Source: Annulohypoxylon bovei var. microspora | Lineage: Eukaryota; Ascomycota; Sordariomycetes; Xylariales; Hypoxylaceae | Assembly: GCA_022836615.1 (NCBI GenBank) | Contig: MU405375.1 | Coordinates: 1-64,000, forward strand | Length of the DNA stretch: 64,000 bases | Direction: 5' to 3' | Shown: positions 62,660-64,000 of the stretch, in pieces | Layout: every line of letters starts with the position of its first letter | How positions within the stretch are numbered: position 1 is the first letter of the stretch | The notes under the pieces: generated by a model | Databases searched by the model: none | What the model saw: only the letters and a program-made list of their open reading frames with translations | Told to the model about the DNA's origin: nothing | Translations under genes and position numbers: made by a program

Positions 62660-63090
62660 AACCTTCAATAGGTTAAGTCAAGGATTTAATCTTTAACAGG
62701 TCAAGTCAAGGACTTAATTTTCAACAAGTCAAGTCAAGGATTTAATTTTTAATAAGTTAAGTTAAGGACTTAATCTTTAATAAGTCAAGTTAAAGACCTG
62801 ATTTTTAACAAGTTAAGTTAAGGACTTAATCTTTAATAAGTTAAGTTAAGGATTTAATTTTTAATAAATTAAGTTAAGGACTTAATCTTTAACAAGTTAA
62901 GTTAAAGATTTAATCTTTAATAAATTAAATTAAGAATTTAATTTTTAATAAGTTAAGTTAAAGATTTAATTTTTAATAAATTAAGTTAAAGACTTAATCT
63001 TTAATAAGTCAAGTCAAGGACTTAATCTTTAATAAATTAAGTTAAGGACCTAATCTTCAATAAGTTAAGTTAAAGACCTAACTTAAAAGG
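62660..63090. repeat. 28-bp minisatellite, right array, inverted relative to the left array
   Basis: About 15 tandem units of 28 bp with core AAGTTAAGGACTTAATCTTT. Aligned to the reverse complement of the left-array unit, every consistent difference is C>T or G>A (CAGCTCAGG to CAGGTCAAG aside, one C/G position differs). All units are decayed, unlike the first three of the left array. Confidence 0.92.
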
Positions 63091-63394
63091 GGTTGCCTTT
63101 TATCTTTATATAAGGAATTTAAAGCCTTTAAAAGGGTAGCCTCGAAGAGGATAACTAAGCATAGTTTCGATAGGTGGCCCATGCGTAAGGGGAGAAGCTT
63201 ATGTAAGCAGTTATGCATTTAATTAAATGTTGTAAAAAGGGGGAAATAAGTAGGTAAGGTGGGAAGCTAAGCAAAAGGGTGGGTTTATAAAAACGATGCA
63301 TCCAATCAAAAGAAGGCGCTTATTTAATCGACCCCTGACCACCATCCCGGGAGCAGTTAAGTCAATAAAAACCTAACCTAAATTGATTAATTAA
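63091..63394. other. Moderate-GC flank, no gene recognised
   Basis: Composition is much closer to normal, purine-rich (AGGTAAGGTGGGAAGCTAAG). Contains two copies of a GATGCA-type motif (63212-63227, 63294-63309) also seen at 26277 and 63640. No coding signal was identified. Confidence 0.55.
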
Positions 63395-63399
63395 TTAAT

Positions 63400-63480
63400 C
63401 GACGGCTGCGGGCGGCCAGCGGAGGGTTTTTGCAAGGCGCGCGTAGCGCGCCAAGTAAAAACACAAAGCCGGCTATCCGG
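63400..63480. repeat. GC-rich hairpin cluster
   Basis: GGCGCGCGTAGCGCGCC (63436-63452) is a perfect 7-bp stem. GCGGCCAGCGGAGGG.TTTTTGC just before it resembles, in reverse complement, the GCAAACCCCCAGCGCCGGCC motif at 25785-25804. It lies downstream of the tRNA-like sequence on the minus strand, mirroring the arrangement at 25.5-25.8 kb. Confidence 0.7.
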
Positions 63481-63519
63481 GTTAGTTGAATAAAAGGTTG
63501 AAAAGGGTATAAAAATGAA

Positions 63520-63580
63520 AAATCGAGGAATCAAACCTATGGATCTTAAAGCTGAGATTTTAGCTGACTAAGGCCCCGGG
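63520..63580 (-). ncRNA. tRNA-like sequence (tRNA pseudogene or SINE head)
   Basis: Minus strand: GGTTTGATTCC (63527-63537) is the B box with one C>T change. GGCCTTAGTCAGCTA (63561-63575) resembles an A box at suitable spacing. Between them GATCT/AGATT can form an anticodon-like stem with an 8-base loop. The T stem is poor and no acceptor stem pairs, so it is not a functional tRNA. Confidence 0.45.
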
Positions 63581-63609
63581 CAAGGGATAAGGCCCCGGGC
63601 AAGGGATGC
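63570..63609. repeat. 20-bp direct duplication AGGCCCCGGGCAAGGGAT
   Basis: AAGGCCCCGGGCAAGGGAT occurs twice head to tail, identical in both copies, overlapping the 5' side of the tRNA-like sequence. Confidence 0.9.
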
Positions 63610-63820
63610 AGTGTGGTCGAAAAGCCCTGCTTAATTGAGCGATGCACTTAATCAAGGGTTGTAAATGCGTTGGCGCGGAGCTAAAAAAGATTCAACGCCG
63701 GGTGGGTGGTTCGAACCGTGGGAGCTCGGGAAAAAGACCTGTTGTGTGGCGTGGGGTGTGGCTTGTTTTGTGGCTGAAATTCGGGGTTATTGTGTCCGCG
63801 GATGCGGGGACCTCACGTTA
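63610..63820. other. GC-normal segment at the right edge
   Basis: Sequence such as GGGTGGTTCGAACCGTGGGA and TGTGGCGTGGGGTGTGGC, without RIP-like collapse. TTCGAACC could be a second degenerate B-box-like string. No open frame identified. Confidence 0.5.
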
Positions 63821-63849
63821 AAAAGTTAATTAAAAAACTGGTTAAAAAA

Positions 63850-63965
63850 TTAATTAATTTATTAATTAATTAATTAATTAATTAATTAATTAATTAATTA
63901 AATAAATAATTAAACATTTAATTAATTTTTAAATATTTAATTAATTAATTAATTAATTAATTAAA
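63850..63965. repeat. (TTAA)n microsatellite tracts
   Basis: TTAATTAATTAATTAATTAA runs at about 63855-63900 and 63935-63963, separated by ATAATTAAACATTTAATT. Confidence 0.9.
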
Positions 63966-64000
63966 ACTTTGGTTTAAAAATTAATTAATTTAATAATTAA

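Noticed and set aside
63520..63580. Functional tRNA gene
   Set aside because: B box has a C>T change, the T stem is mispaired and no acceptor stem forms; called tRNA-like only.
1..64000. Naturally AT-rich genome such as an anaerobic fungus, apicomplexan or organelle
   Set aside because: LTR copies differ directionally by C>T/G>A, young insertions and both window edges have near-normal GC, and retrotransposon genes are broken by such changes, which points to mutation of repeats rather than a low-GC genome.
1..64000. CRISPR arrays, bacterial operons, phage
   Set aside because: Tandem arrays here have no unique spacers, and all recognised genes are eukaryotic transposon genes.

Overview
This window looks like an AT-rich, repeat-dense isochore from the nuclear genome of a filamentous fungus with repeat-induced point mutation (RIP), most likely an ascomycete. 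I recognise no functional host gene. Copies of the same LTR or minisatellite differ almost only by C>T and G>A changes. TpG/CpA has collapsed to TpA while CpG survives comparatively well. Stop codons interrupt recognisable retrotransposon and Helitron proteins, often without frameshifts. The species cannot be named from the sequence.

Layout. Bases 1-190 are the end of a 28-bp minisatellite. The same minisatellite returns in inverted, heavily mutated form at 62.66-63.09 kb. From 0.2 to 4.8 kb is AT-rich DNA with one G-rich degenerate block. From 4.85 to 13.03 kb is a long element (F) with about 262-bp terminal direct repeats; it contains two solo LTRs. From 13.03 to 26.85 kb, two 217-bp LTRs of a Ty3/Gypsy family (A) bracket about 12 kb of foreign material: a broken Helitron RepHel gene (minus strand), a 54-bp (18-codon) tandem repeat, two unrecognised RIP-broken genes facing each other, a palindrome with Pol III-like B boxes, and a very C-rich block. 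The left LTR carries a clean 741-bp inverted-repeat element with an 8-bp target duplication, inserted after the LTR had decayed.

From 27.4 to 60.2 kb is a nested stack. Gypsy A2 (minus, 27447-60168, 4-bp duplication ACCG) has its left LTR split by Gypsy E (minus, 27537-54569, 5-bp duplication TTAAT). Gypsy E is interrupted by Gypsy C (plus, 29453-45111), which is itself interrupted by Copia D (minus, 36907-42726). Gypsy E is also interrupted by Gypsy A1 (plus, 47588-53293). Removing the insertions gives A2 about 5.68 kb and A1 5.71 kb, which agree with each other.

From 60.2 to 62.6 kb is AT-rich DNA with a G-rich block. From 63.1 to 63.8 kb base composition returns toward normal, with a tRNA-like sequence and GC hairpins resembling those at 25.5-25.8 kb. 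The window ends in TTAA microsatellites. Apart from the Pol III-like units and possibly the 741-bp element, nothing here looks functional; the window is a fossil record of transposition layered with RIP.
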